From positions 1-41,518 of the forward strand of contig JAZQWL010000003.1 of the NCBI GenBank assembly GCA_045632305.1: a stretch of 41,518 nucleotides of DNA, given 5' to 3'. Origin of the DNA: SVTX01 sp045632305. GTDB lineage: Bacteria; Bacillota; Clostridia; Oscillospirales; CAG-272. Every line of letters begins with the position of its first letter. The first letter of the stretch is position 1. This document shows, in pieces, positions 24,068-34,692 of this stretch. A model generated the notes under the pieces. The model was not told where the DNA came from. It worked only from the letters and a program-made list of their open reading frames with translations, and did no database searches. A program made the translations under genes and the position numbers.

Positions 24068-26896
24068 TTACTTTTTAAGGATTTTTTTGAGATATATACC
24101 CGTGTGCGAGCCGCTTATCTTCGCGACCTCCTCGGGAGTTCCCACAGCTACGATCTGTCCGCCGCCGTCACCGCCCTCAGGCCCGAGATCGATAATATGA
24201 TCCGCGCTCTTGATGACGTCAAGGTTATGCTCGATAACAAGAACCGTATTTCCGCCGTCGCAAAGTCTTTGCAAAATAACGAGAAGATGGGATACGTCCT
24301 CAGTGTGAAGTCCCGTCGTCGGTTCGTCAAGAATATATATGGTCTTTCCCGTGCCCCTCTTGGCAAGCTCGGTCGCGAGCTTTACTCTCTGCGCTTCACC
24401 TCCCGAGAGCGTTGTGGAGGACTGACCTATTTTTATATAGCCGAGACCAACGTCAAAAAGTGTCTGTAGCTTGCGCGTGATCTTAGGAAGACCGTCGAAG
24501 AAGGAAAGCCCCTCCTCAACCGTCATTTCAAGCACATCATAAATATTTTTGTCCTTATATTTAACCTCAAGCGTGTCGCGGTTGTATCTCTTTCCGTGAC
24601 AAACGTCGCACGTCACGTAAACGTCTGGCAGGAAGTGCATTTCAATACACTTGACACCGTCGCCCTCACACGCCTCGCACCGTCCTCCCTTTACGTTAAA
24701 GGAGAATCTACCCGAGGTATAGCCCTTCGCCTTTGCATCCTTCGTCTGCGAAAAAAGATCACGAATATCCGCAAAAAGCCCCGTATAAGTCGCGGGATTG
24801 GATCTCGGTGTGCGTCCAATGGGACTCTGGTCGATCAGGATGACCTTATCAAGATGCTCTGCGCCCTCTATGCTGTCGTGATCCCCCGGATACGCTATCG
24901 CTCGGTTAAGATCGTGCGCGAGCTTGGGATAAATAATGCCGTTCACAAGCGAGGATTTACCCGAGCCCGAAACACCCGTCACGCACACGAATTTGCCAAG
25001 CGGGATCTCAACGTCTATATTTTTAAGGTTATGCTCACGCGCGCCCTTAACACTGAGGCAGTGTCCGTTGCCCTCGCGTCTGTATTTCGGAATTTCAATT
25101 CCCTTTCTGCCCGAAAGGTATGCGCCCGTAACAGATTCCACGTTATTCTTGATCTCCTCGGGCGTTCCTGCGGCAATTACGTTACCGCCGTGAATACCCG
25201 CGCCGGGGCCTATATCCACGATATAATCCGCCTCCTGCATCGTTTCCTCGTCATGCTCGACAACAATAACCGTGTTTCCAAGATCGCGGAGCTTCTTGAG
25301 TGTCGCGATGAGCTTTGAATTATCTCTCTGATGAAGACCGATGCTCGGCTCATCAAGAATGTAAAGCACGCCCGTAAGCGACGAGCCGATCTGTGTAGCA
25401 AGACGTATTCTCTGCGCCTCGCCACCCGAAAGCGTTCCCGCCTTTCTTGAAAGCGTAAGATAGTCTAGTCCCACGCTCACAAGGAAGCCGAGTCGTTCCC
25501 TTATTTCCTTTAGAATTTCCTTTGCAATTACTTTCTCGGACTCGGTCAAATTCAAGCCGCAAACAAAATCAAGCGCAGCTGAAACCGACATCGAGCAAAG
25601 CTCGTGTATATTTTTCTCTCCAACAGTAACCGCGAGCGACATTGGGTTGAGTCGCATTCCGTGGCATTCAGGACACGGAGCGTCCTCAATAAACTGCTCG
25701 TAATACTCGCCCGCCGCGCCCATCTGAAGACGCTGCTCTATCATGGGGATCACACCGTCAAATCTCACCTTCTTTTTGTGAGCTTCGCCGCCGAAGAAAC
25801 GAATACATTCATACTCCTCCATACCCGTGCCGTAAAGCAGAGCGTTCATCGCATCATTCGAAAAATCCTTCAAGGGCATATCGAGGTCAAAGCCGTGACG
25901 CTTACCCACCTCAATAAAGAGAGGGCCGTTCCAGCTTTCCTCCTCAAGGGATTTGAAGCCATTGACGGAAATTCCTCCGTCGTGAAGCGACAAATTCTTA
26001 TTCGGCATAATTCTCGCAACAGATATGCGACGCATATCACCTATACCCGCACAACGCGGACACGCGCCCTGCGGATTATTAAAGGAAAACATACGCGGCA
26101 CAAGCTCGCCTACCGAGAAATTATGCTCCTCACAGGCGTACGACTGTGAGAACGCCATTTCCTGCGCCTCACCGTCGCGCGGCATATTTACGACGAGCAG
26201 ATGACCGTCCGCCACGTGAAGCGCGTTTTCTACGGAATCCGCAAGTCGCGAGCGAATTCCCTCCTTCATAACAAGTCGGTCTACAACTATTTCAATAGAA
26301 TGCTTTTTATTCTTATCAAGAAGGATCTCCTCGCTAAGGTCGTAGATCGATCCGTCGATTCTGACTCTCACGTAACCGCTCTTTTTCGCATCCGCAAGCA
26401 CCTTTTCATGCATACCCTTCTTTGCGCGCACCACGGGCGCCATTACCATAAATCTCTCGCCCGCAGGAAGCGTCATGATCCTCTCGATTATATCGTCGGT
26501 CGTCTGTCTTGTAATTGCCTTGTGGCAAACAGGACAGTGCGGCACACCTATTCTCGCATAAAGAAGTCGCAGATAATCGTATATTTCGGTAACCGTTCCT
26601 ACTGTCGAACGGGGATTTTTAGAGGTGGTTTTCTGATCGATCGCGATTGCGGGGGATAAGCCCTCAATGGAATCCACGTCGGGCTTGTCAAGCTGTCCTA
26701 AAAACATTCTCGCATACGATGAAAGGGATTCCACAAAGCGCCTGTGTCCCTCGGCATAAATTGTATCGAACGCCAAGGACGATTTGCCCGAGCCCGAAAG
26801 CCCCGACATTACCACAAGCTTGTCGCGTGGGATCGTCAGATCAATATTTTTCAAATTGTGGACGCGCGCGCCACGAATCTTTATATCTCTTTCCAT
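24068..26896 (-). CDS. uvrA: Excinuclease ABC subunit A
   Basis: A 942-residue tandem ABC ATPase of normal length. The first Walker A is GLSGSGKSSLAFDT (near residue 35) and the second GVSGSGKSSLVNGI. It has two LSGGEAQR signatures and zinc-binding cysteine clusters (HCPVCHK; ACPRCAG; GGRCEACEGDG with VTCDVCHGKRYN). It scans DNA for damage with UvrB. The ATG is preceded by AAGGTAAAA, 7 nt after uvrB. All key motifs are intact. Confidence 0.98.
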   Translation of the reverse strand: MERDIKIRGARVHNLKNIDLTIPRDKLVVMSGLSGSGKSSLAFDTIYAEGHRRFVESLSSYARMFLGQLDKPDVDSIEGLSPAIAIDQKTTSKNPRSTVGTVTEIYDYLRLLYARIGVPHCPVCHKAITRQTTDDIIERIMTLPAGERFMVMAPVVRAKKGMHEKVLADAKKSGYVRVRIDGSIYDLSEEILLDKNKKHSIEIVVDRLVMKEGIRSRLADSVENALHVADGHLLVVNMPRDGEAQEMAFSQSYACEEHNFSVGELVPRMFSFNNPQGACPRCAGIGDMRRISVARIMPNKNLSLHDGGISVNGFKSLEEESWNGPLFIEVGKRHGFDLDMPLKDFSNDAMNALLYGTGMEEYECIRFFGGEAHKKKVRFDGVIPMIEQRLQMGAAGEYYEQFIEDAPCPECHGMRLNPMSLAVTVGEKNIHELCSMSVSAALDFVCGLNLTESEKVIAKEILKEIRERLGFLVSVGLDYLTLSRKAGTLSGGEAQRIRLATQIGSSLTGVLYILDEPSIGLHQRDNSKLIATLKKLRDLGNTVIVVEHDEETMQEADYIVDIGPGAGIHGGNVIAAGTPEEIKNNVESVTGAYLSGRKGIEIPKYRREGNGHCLSVKGAREHNLKNIDVEIPLGKFVCVTGVSGSGKSSLVNGIIYPKLAHDLNRAIAYPGDHDSIEGAEHLDKVILIDQSPIGRTPRSNPATYTGLFADIRDLFSQTKDAKAKGYTSGRFSFNVKGGRCEACEGDGVKCIEMHFLPDVYVTCDVCHGKRYNRDTLEVKYKDKNIYDVLEMTVEEGLSFFDGLPKITRKLQTLFDVGLGYIKIGQSSTTLSGGEAQRVKLATELAKRGTGKTIYILDEPTTGLHTEDVSHLLVILQRLCDGGNTVLVIEHNLDVIKSADHIIDLGPEGGDGGGQIVAVGTPEEVAKISGSHTGIYLKKILKK

Positions 26897-26903
26897 TTTT
26901 ACC

Positions 26904-28868
<1,965 letters not shown>

Positions 28869-28924
28869 ACCGTCCTCCATTTCTTTAAATTATGTATATC
28901 AATACTACAAATTATTCCATTTTA

Positions 28925-28953
28925 ATTATAACATTATTTGCGATATATGTCAA
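28925..28953 (-). promoter_or_regulatory. Promoter of uvrB-uvrA-mazG
   Basis: TTGACA (28948-28953), 17-bp spacer, TATAAT (28925-28930) with an extended -10 TGT. I found no Gram-positive LexA box (CGAAC-N4-GTTCG type) around it. Confidence 0.92.
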
Positions 28954-28966
28954 CTAAAATCAAGAA

Positions 28967-28988
28967 AACCCCGCAGTTTTCTCTGCGG
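28967..28988 (-). terminator. Terminator of the zinc-ribbon gene
   Basis: 8-bp GC stem CCCCGCAG / CTGCGGGG with a 6-nt loop, followed on the minus strand by TTTTCTTG. It lies about 95 nt below the stop at 29083; the intervening DNA shows no gene. Confidence 0.88.
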
Positions 28989-29082
28989 GGTTGATCTTTA
29001 TAAATAATAATCGGCAACTAAACATACTCTAAAAGCGAAAAGGTCGTTTATACCTGAAAATTATCTTGTTTTCAGAGCAAAA

Positions 29083-29376
29083 TTACTTTGCTCTCTTTGC
29101 CTCGAAACAAGCGCTGCAATAAACAGGTCTGTCGCTGGAGGGCTGGAATGTGAGCTTAGCTTCACCGCCACATTCGGAGCATGTAGATATGAAGTATTCT
29201 CTTTCAGGCTTGCCTGCGTTCTTTTTCTTCATACGGCAAGCGCGGCAGGTCTTGGGCTGGTTAACAAAGCCCTTTTCATCATAGAATTTCTGCTCTCCAA
29301 CTGTGAATACAAATTCCTCACCACAGTCCTTGCATACGAGAGTAATATCCTCGTAAACCTTTACTTCTTCGTTCAT
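29083..29376 (-). CDS. Double zinc-ribbon protein
   Basis: A 97-residue protein with two Cys4 zinc ribbons. The first is VCKDCGEEFVFTVGEQKFY with TCRACR, matching the probable zinc-ribbon family (zf-trcl type, CxxC...GEQxFYxEKG...CxxC). The second is STCSECGGEAKLTFQPSSDRPVYCSACF, a CxxC_CxxC-type ribbon common in Clostridia and archaea. No enzyme motif is present. It may bind nucleic acid or act as a small regulator, but the function is unknown. It lies downstream of the sigma factor gene in the same direction. Confidence 0.85.
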   Translation of the reverse strand: MNEEVKVYEDITLVCKDCGEEFVFTVGEQKFYDEKGFVNQPKTCRACRMKKKNAGKPEREYFISTCSECGGEAKLTFQPSSDRPVYCSACFEAKRAK

Positions 29377-29443
29377 CGATTAGTTTCCTCACTTTAGTTT
29401 TTTATGTGTTGCGGTCAACCTCGCTTTCACAGTTGACCTATAT

Positions 29444-29463
29444 AAAACCCTTTCGGGATTTAT
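29444..29463 (-). terminator. Small hairpin after the sigma factor gene
   Basis: The minus strand reads TCCC-GAAA-GGG followed by TTTTATAT, a short GNRA-type hairpin with a T-rich tail just below the sigma gene stop. A second inverted repeat, GGTCAAC / GTTGACC (29413-29438), lies between it and the zinc-ribbon gene. Confidence 0.5.
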
Positions 29464-29468
29464 TCATA

Positions 29469-30035
29469 TTATTTAGAGATAAGCGCGCGCAGCTTTTTGC
29501 GTATGCGATAGATCGCGTTATTCACGGACTTGACGCCGCCCCCGACCTCAAGCATCTCTGCAATCCTCACAGCGCTTATACCCGATACGTACATCCACCA
29601 TACGCGGTTTTCAAAAGGAGAGAGCTCTGACTGAATCTTTTTCCGCAGAAGGAGAAATTCCTCCTCCTCAATGAGCTTTTCCAAAGGATCGGAGAAGCCG
29701 TCCTCGCCCGACATACCGTCATCTATGGGAACGACCTTTCCTCGTCTGTTGTAAGCGCGAAGGAAGGATACGAGCGAATTGCCTATACATATCTTCGCAA
29801 AAAGCCCGAATTCAACGCCGCCCAAGGAATCGTCGTAATTACAAACGGCATTTCGAAACGCGATCTCCGCCTCCTGACGAAGGTCGGTCACGTCCTGATT
29901 GGTCATGCCCTCGCTGATGTGTCTTGAAACCTCCGCCTCAATTAACGGCTTGTATTTATTCACTAGAAAATTCAGGGCTTCTTCGCTGCCCTGAGCCGCT
30001 TTATCTATCTGAATTTTCAAATGTGTCTTTTCCAT
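29469..30035 (-). CDS. RNA polymerase sigma factor, SigH-like
   Basis: A 188-residue sigma-70-family protein. Region 2 is ALNFLVNKYKPLIEAEVSRHI, MTNQDVTDLRQEAEIAFRNAVCNYD and FGLFAKICIGNSLVSFLRAYNRR, with the SigH-like ASI-helical pattern. Region 4 is LSPFENRVWWMYVSGISAVRIAEMLEV followed by VKSVNNAIYRIRKKL, closely resembling the SigH end. SigH directs entry into sporulation and competence genes in Bacillus. It is somewhat short and the overall match is moderate, so this could be a SigH paralog. The ATG is preceded by AAAGGCCTCGGT. Confidence 0.82.
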   Translation of the reverse strand: MEKTHLKIQIDKAAQGSEEALNFLVNKYKPLIEAEVSRHISEGMTNQDVTDLRQEAEIAFRNAVCNYDDSLGGVEFGLFAKICIGNSLVSFLRAYNRRGKVVPIDDGMSGEDGFSDPLEKLIEEEEFLLLRKKIQSELSPFENRVWWMYVSGISAVRIAEMLEVGGGVKSVNNAIYRIRKKLRALISK

Positions 30036-30096
30036 ACCGAGGCCTTTTCTGAGTGTAACGTGAATCTAAAATGAATACAATGAGAGATTATGAATA

Positions 30097-30125
30097 ATTA
30101 TAACATATTTTTGTCAATTGGTCAA
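30097..30125 (-). promoter_or_regulatory. Promoter of the SigH-like gene
   Basis: TTGACC (30120-30125), 17-bp spacer, TATAAT (30097-30102) with an extended -10 TGT. A perfect TTGACA at 30111-30116 is too close to the -10 to be the partner. The rest of the 299-bp gap (30126-30245) is AT-rich and shows nothing recognisable. Confidence 0.82.
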
Positions 30126-30245
30126 GTGTAATTTAAACGGCAAATTAACGTAAAAGCGAGTTTTTTCGTGAAAATTCCACAAAAAACGTTACTTAATTTA
30201 GATATATTTACTTGAAATTCAACAAAAATTGTGCAATCTGAACAC

Positions 30246-30284
30246 AAAAGCAAGGTAAAGTTTGTTTGTTTTTACCTTGCTTTT
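30246..30284 (-). terminator. Terminator of the DUF4364 gene
   Basis: 14-bp stem AAAAGCAAGGTAAA and its complement with an 11-nt loop. T-runs on both ends would allow function in either direction. It lies 50 nt below the stop at 30335. Confidence 0.88.
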
Positions 30285-30334
30285 TATGAACATATTAAAA
30301 CTTTTCGACAAAAATAACAAAATATCGTACAAAC

Positions 30335-30883
30335 TCAATTAAAAATAAAGTTTATGTTGCCCGAAAGTAAAGAGAGCATGCCCTTATAAACCACCTCGGG
30401 ATGATCGTGGAAATTATTTTCCATTCTTTCCGCGCGGTTCATTGAATCGAGGATAAGCGAGGTCTTCATGATCTCCTCATCCTTCTCCTTGAGGATGCAA
30501 ATAAGCTCATATCTGTTATCGTCAAGCTTGTTTATTTCGGTCTTTACGGTAACGCCTCTCTTCTTGAAATTAAGATAACGGAGGGCGCATTCAAGACTCT
30601 TGTCGAGAATGGAAGGGAGAATTTCACTCTTAAGCTCGGTAGCTACAAGCTTTCCCTGTGCCGTAACGACGTACATGGGATCGCCGTCCTCGGTCTGGCA
30701 GACCTCCTCGACAAGCCCCGTATCCACCATCTCGTAGAAGGATTCGGCAAACTCAAAATAATGAATATAATCTGTCTGCATAACCATATCGTTAATGGTT
30801 ACGTAATCTATGGGATAATTTACGTTCTGCATAAGATACAGAACGAATATCTTTACGTTTCTTTTGCTCTTGGGTGTGGACAT
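30335..30883 (-). CDS. DUF4364 family protein (winged-helix type)
   Basis: A 182-residue protein resembling the Clostridial DUF4364 family. The N-terminal half (SKRNVKIFVLYLMQNVNYPIDYVTINDMVM, FEFAESFYEMVDTGLVEEV, YVVTAQGKLVATEL) looks like a winged helix. A beta-rich C-terminal half ends GMLSLLSGNINFIFN. Family members are uncharacterised, presumed transcription regulators. It is divergent from hom with the two -35 boxes only 9 bp apart, so it could influence hom; this is inference. Confidence 0.85.
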   Translation of the reverse strand: MSTPKSKRNVKIFVLYLMQNVNYPIDYVTINDMVMQTDYIHYFEFAESFYEMVDTGLVEEVCQTEDGDPMYVVTAQGKLVATELKSEILPSILDKSLECALRYLNFKKRGVTVKTEINKLDDNRYELICILKEKDEEIMKTSLILDSMNRAERMENNFHDHPEVVYKGMLSLLSGNINFIFN

Positions 30884-30922
30884 ATCTATATAACCTTTCT
30901 TACTTACAGTTTACACTAATAC

Positions 30923-30951
30923 ATTTTAGCACAAAAAAGAAAAAATTTCAA
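30923..30951 (-). promoter_or_regulatory. Promoter of the DUF4364 gene
   Basis: TTGAAA (30946-30951), 17-bp spacer, TAAAAT (30923-30928) with an extended -10 TGC. Confidence 0.8.
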
Positions 30952-30960
30952 GACTTATAG

Positions 30961-30989
30961 TTGCATTTTTTGATAAAATATGTTATTAT
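30961..30989 (+). promoter_or_regulatory. Promoter of hom
   Basis: TTGCAT (30961-30966), 17-bp spacer, TATTAT (30984-30989) with an extended -10 TGT. The leader of about 28 nt is too short for a riboswitch. Confidence 0.78.
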
Positions 30990-31022
30990 AGTCCTAATGA
31001 TATTTTGAAAGGATATTTTTAA

Positions 31023-32246
31023 ATGGCTAATATTGCAATTCTCGGCTACGGCGTGGTTGGTTCAGGCGCCGCTGAGGTTTTAACACAAAACAAAAATATT
31101 ATCGAAGCAAAAACCGGAGATACGGTCAATATCAAGTACATTCTCGATCTCCGCGACTTCCCCGGTGACAGATTTGAAGACAAAGTAGTTCACGATTTTA
31201 ATATTATCTTAAACGATCCCGAGGTGGATATCGTTGCCGAAATGATGGGTGGCTCACACCCCGCGTACGATTTTTCGAAGGCGTGTCTTGAGGCGGGCAA
31301 AAATGTCGTTACGTCCAACAAGGAGGTAGTCGCAAACTTTGGCGCAGAGCTTCTTGAGGTTGCAAAAGAAAACAACGTTTCTTATATGTTTGAGGCAAGC
31401 GTAGGCGGCGGTATCCCCGTGATCCGTCCCATGATTCGCGACCTCTCCTCCAACAATATAAGCAAGGTAAGCGGCATTCTCAACGGCACTACAAACTATA
31501 TCCTCACTAAAATGGACACAGAGGGCGCAGATTTTGCCGACGTTCTCCGCGACGCGCAGAAGAAGGGCTATGCCGAGGCAAACCCCGCAGCAGACGTTGA
31601 GGGTATTGACGCGGCAAGAAAGATCGCCATCCTCGCTGCCCTTTCCTACGGCAAGCTCATCAATCCTGCAAATCTCCATACGGAGGGTATCACGACTATC
31701 ACACGCGAGGACGTTGACGCCGCAAGATCTCTCGGATACGCCATCAAGCTCATCGGTCACACCGAAAAACTCGACGGCAAAATTCTCGCTATGGTTTCTC
31801 CCCGTCTCGTTCCCGCAACAAATCCCCTCTCCGCAATCAATGACGTTTTCAACGGCATTCTTGTAAACGGTGACATGGTCGGTGACGTCATGTTCTACGG
31901 CCCCGGCGCAGGCAAGCTCCCCACAGCAAGTGCGGTTTGCGCGGACATCGTTGACATTATGTCCCACAAAGAAAATCTCCTGAAAGCTCCCGAGTGGATT
32001 CCCGCCGATGACAGCGACGTAGCGGACTTTTCTGCTTACTCCTGCCGCCGCATGTTCGTTTTCGCAACACCCTGCGAAAAGTGCGCGGAAAAGTGCGAAA
32101 AAGACAATCTCGAAGGCAAAATTATCGCCAAGCTGTTCAAGAACGGCAAGCTCTTCGCGATCACAGAGGCAATGAGCGAAGCGGAAGCCGTATCCCTTGC
32201 GGGCAGCTCCACCTTCAAGTGCGAAAAGTTCATTCGCGTTCTTTAA
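31023..32246 (+). CDS. hom: Homoserine dehydrogenase
   Basis: A 407-residue enzyme that reduces aspartate semialdehyde to homoserine for Thr and Met synthesis. The NAD(P)-binding motif is ILGYGVVGSGAAEVL (residues 5-19), followed by VTSNKEVVA and the catalytic region EASVGGGIPVIRPM, NGTTNYILTKM and AADVEGIDAARKIAILAALSYG. The C-terminal part is short and has no clear ACT-type domain. It contains a cysteine group, TPCEKCAEKCEKDN, not expected in the core enzyme. The ribosome site is GAAAGGATATTTTTAA. No thrB or thrC is adjacent. Confidence 0.95.
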   Translation: MANIAILGYGVVGSGAAEVLTQNKNIIEAKTGDTVNIKYILDLRDFPGDRFEDKVVHDFNIILNDPEVDIVAEMMGGSHPAYDFSKACLEAGKNVVTSNKEVVANFGAELLEVAKENNVSYMFEASVGGGIPVIRPMIRDLSSNNISKVSGILNGTTNYILTKMDTEGADFADVLRDAQKKGYAEANPAADVEGIDAARKIAILAALSYGKLINPANLHTEGITTITREDVDAARSLGYAIKLIGHTEKLDGKILAMVSPRLVPATNPLSAINDVFNGILVNGDMVGDVMFYGPGAGKLPTASAVCADIVDIMSHKENLLKAPEWIPADDSDVADFSAYSCRRMFVFATPCEKCAEKCEKDNLEGKIIAKLFKNGKLFAITEAMSEAEAVSLAGSSTFKCEKFIRVL

Positions 32247-32252
32247 TACAGT

Positions 32253-32282
32253 ATTTCGGTGTTGCGTACGCAACACCGAAAT
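32253..32282 (+). terminator. Palindromic hairpin after hom
   Basis: A 30-bp palindrome (ATTTCGGTGTTGC and its mirror around GTAC) starts 6 nt after the hom stop. There is no real T-run after it, and the next gene's ribosome site follows within 10 nt. It may act as partial terminator or 3'-end protector. Confidence 0.6.
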
Positions 32283-32301
32283 TTACAAACAGAGGTTTAA
32301 A

Positions 32302-33027
32302 ATGAAAAAGAAATTCCCCATTCTACCCATGGTTTTGGGAACGGTAGCGGTAGTTCTTGCAGCATTCGGCGTCGCTTTCGGACTTGCATTTTTGGCAAAG
32401 CTCACTCTGGGCGCGCAGATAAAAGACGAAATATCCTCGATAACCCTTAAGATGCCCTCCGCAACCGTATTTATGATATACTTCTTCCTCTTTGAAGGCA
32501 TTCTCTTCACCATGCAGGCGAAGACCTTCAGAAAGGTGCTACAAGAAAATAACACCTATTCCAAGCCGACCGAAGCGGGCGAGCGCAAATTCAAGGTGAT
32601 CACACGCTCGATATACGCGGTAATAATCGCCGCCTGCCTTATCTTCCCCGTAATCTACCTTAATTGCTACACCAAGGTCGAGGATAACAAAATTACCGAA
32701 AAAATCATCGTCACAAAGGAAGAATACACACTCGACGACATCACAAGCTACCGCCTCGGCATGAATGATTTAGGACTTGTTTTCTACGTAAATATGTACA
32801 GCGGAGAAAGATTCGAGCTTTTACAGAGCGATTCCATCTATTCAGAAAAATTCAACGAGACCTATTCCAATAAATACGAATTCGTCTCCCACCTCACCGA
32901 CGTTTTTGACGCTAACGAAAAAATAATCAAGGGTCAGGTCACAAACGTCGACAAAATCATCTTAAACTACTCTGACTACCCCGAGGTCTTCGATCACATC
33001 TCAAAAATAATTGATAAAAACTTATAA
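32302..33027 (+). CDS. Hypothetical membrane protein
   Basis: A 241-residue protein of unknown family. Three hydrophobic helices (about residues 8-33, 50-72 and 95-115) are followed by a soluble C-terminal domain of about 120 residues with alternating strands (EEYTLDDITSYRLGMNDLGLVFYVNMYSGERFELL). The ATG at 32302 is preceded by AGAGGTTTAAA; the open frame upstream runs through the end of hom and the hairpin and is not used. The tail contains no recognisable catalytic motif. Confidence 0.75.
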   Translation: MKKKFPILPMVLGTVAVVLAAFGVAFGLAFLAKLTLGAQIKDEISSITLKMPSATVFMIYFFLFEGILFTMQAKTFRKVLQENNTYSKPTEAGERKFKVITRSIYAVIIAACLIFPVIYLNCYTKVEDNKITEKIIVTKEEYTLDDITSYRLGMNDLGLVFYVNMYSGERFELLQSDSIYSEKFNETYSNKYEFVSHLTDVFDANEKIIKGQVTNVDKIILNYSDYPEVFDHISKIIDKNL

Positions 33028-33030
33028 GCA

Positions 33031-33066
33031 AAAACCCGCATCAGCTATGCCGATGCGGGTTTTTTT
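33031..33066. terminator. Bidirectional terminator between the membrane protein gene and hisS
   Basis: 12-bp stem AAAACCCGCATC and its complement with a 9-nt loop, T-run on plus and A-run on the other side. It serves both convergent genes. Confidence 0.93.
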
Positions 33067-33067
33067 A

Positions 33068-34348
33068 TTATATTTCTTCAACCTTTACAATTTCATCGGG
33101 GAAACGCACGTCAACGAATCTCGTATATCCGTCCGCCTCGAGCTTCTGCTTCTGGAAGCCAACGTTCTTATTCATCTTCTGAACGAGAACAACCTTGCCT
33201 TCACGTCTCTTCGCCATAGCATGCTTCTGCATAAGCGCGAGATCCTGAACGGTGAGACGCTTATCGTAAAGAACTGCGGTCTTTTCGGTCTTTGTATCGG
33301 GCTTGAACTTCTTATCAAGAAGCGCGCCAACGATTCTCTCAAAGCCGATGGAGAAGCCACAAGCGGGAGTCTTCTGACCTGTAAAGCCACCGATCATATT
33401 ATCGTATCTGCCACCGCCCGCGATACTTGAGCCACGGAAGTCCTCGGACTTGATCTCAAAGATAACGCCTGTGTAGTAAGACATACCGCGAACGAGCGTA
33501 GGATCGAAGTCGAGGTTGATGCTGCCCTCGGAAATTGTAGCAACGGACTCGCAAATGTCACGAATATTTTCGATAACGCCCTCTTCAATGCTGCCGCCAA
33601 CTGCTTCGAGAAGGTAAGCAAATCTGTCAGTTGCCGCCATAACGCCACGGAAGATCTCCATATACTTTGCAACAGCGTCTGCGTCGTAATTTGCCTCGTT
33701 AAGCTCCTTTTCAATGCCCGCCTCACCGATCTTGTCAAACTTATCTAAGATGATGAATACACGGGAGAATTCTTCCTCGGGGAAGCCCGCGGCTCTTGCC
33801 ATAGCGGAAAGGATGCGACGGTCATTGATCATAACCGTACAACCGTTTACGCCAACCTCGGCAAGGAACGTAGACGTAGCGCAAATAAGCTCGATCTCCG
33901 CCGCGTTCGTGGGATCGCCGAGAATGTCGATATCGCACTGTGTAAACTGACGGTATCTGCCCTTCTGGGGTCTGTCAGCTCTCCAAACGGAGCCCGTCTG
34001 CATCGCCTTAAAAGGAAGGTTGAGGTTTGCGGAATTGCTTGCATAGTAACGGGAAAGCGGAACTGTAAGGTCATAGCGAAGACCGGAGTCCACAAGCTCG
34101 TCAATGCTTGCGCCCTCGAGGGATTCTGCGAGCTTTTCGCCGCGCTTCATCACCTTGAAAATAAGCTTTTCGTTTTCACCGCCCTGCTTATTTGTGAGGT
34201 TTTCGATATGTTCAACGCAGGGTGTTTCGATCTGTGAAAAGCCGAAGGATGCGTATGTTTTCTTGAGCTTTGTAAGAAGATATTCTCTTATTTCCATCTC
34301 TGCGGGAAGGATATCTCTCATGCCCTTTGTAGGTTCTTTAATAAACAT
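33068..34348 (-). CDS. hisS: Histidyl-tRNA synthetase
   Basis: A 426-residue class II synthetase. Its features are the N-terminal PTKGMRDILP, motif 2 in SVWRADRPQKGRYRQFTQCDIDILGD, the histidine-A peptide LVRGMSYYTGVIFEI and motif 3 ACGFSIGFERIVG. A C-terminal anticodon-binding domain (TAVLYDKRLTVQDLALMQ) follows. The ATG is preceded by AGGAGATAAAAA. It is the last gene of the yqeG operon. No T-box is present upstream. Confidence 0.97.
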   Translation of the reverse strand: MFIKEPTKGMRDILPAEMEIREYLLTKLKKTYASFGFSQIETPCVEHIENLTNKQGGENEKLIFKVMKRGEKLAESLEGASIDELVDSGLRYDLTVPLSRYYASNSANLNLPFKAMQTGSVWRADRPQKGRYRQFTQCDIDILGDPTNAAEIELICATSTFLAEVGVNGCTVMINDRRILSAMARAAGFPEEEFSRVFIILDKFDKIGEAGIEKELNEANYDADAVAKYMEIFRGVMAATDRFAYLLEAVGGSIEEGVIENIRDICESVATISEGSINLDFDPTLVRGMSYYTGVIFEIKSEDFRGSSIAGGGRYDNMIGGFTGQKTPACGFSIGFERIVGALLDKKFKPDTKTEKTAVLYDKRLTVQDLALMQKHAMAKRREGKVVLVQKMNKNVGFQKQKLEADGYTRFVDVRFPDEIVKVEEI

Positions 34349-34358
34349 TTTTTATCTC

Positions 34359-34691
34359 CTATCTGTAATATACGTAATAAACTATAACCGTGCGTTCCAC
34401 GCCGCCATGCTCCAAGTCGGGCGCGGTGATCACCACACCGTCGCGGGAAAGAAGCTCCCACGCCTGCATTTCTTCAATTTTGCAGCGCATAAGCACGTCG
34501 GCAGATGCAAACACCAAAAGCTCGTCGTCCTTGATGTTGAGAGCGCCCTCGCGTCCTATAACCTCATCGACGCCGTTTCTCTTTTCTGTAACGTATCGCA
34601 CGTGATGATTTGCGATCTGTCGCGCCATATCCCACTTGAATCTCTTGGAGTCGGGATTTTTGCTCTTAAACATTTTCTTGAAAAGTCCCAT
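34359..34691 (-). CDS. Hypothetical protein
   Basis: A 110-residue soluble protein that I do not recognise. The basic start MGLFKKMFKSKNPDSKRFKWDMARQ is followed by a mixed alpha/beta region with GREGALNIKDDELLVFASADVLMRCKIEEMQAWELLSRDGVVIT and an aromatic end VYYVYYR. Its start is 1 nt past the methyltransferase stop and its stop lies 10 nt before hisS, so it is a genuine operon member. It contains no cysteine pairs or membrane helices. Confidence 0.8.
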   Translation of the reverse strand: MGLFKKMFKSKNPDSKRFKWDMARQIANHHVRYVTEKRNGVDEVIGREGALNIKDDELLVFASADVLMRCKIEEMQAWELLSRDGVVITAPDLEHGGVERTVIVYYVYYR

Positions 34692-34692
34692 G

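Noticed and set aside
23252..24469. 405-codon plus-strand ORF opposite mazG and uvrA
   Set aside because: It is antisense to two well-supported genes and crosses their boundary; a shadow frame.
28869..28960. SOS (LexA) box for uvrB, and similarly for recN and the helicase
   Set aside because: No CGAAC-N4-GTTCG-like palindrome was found near the promoters.
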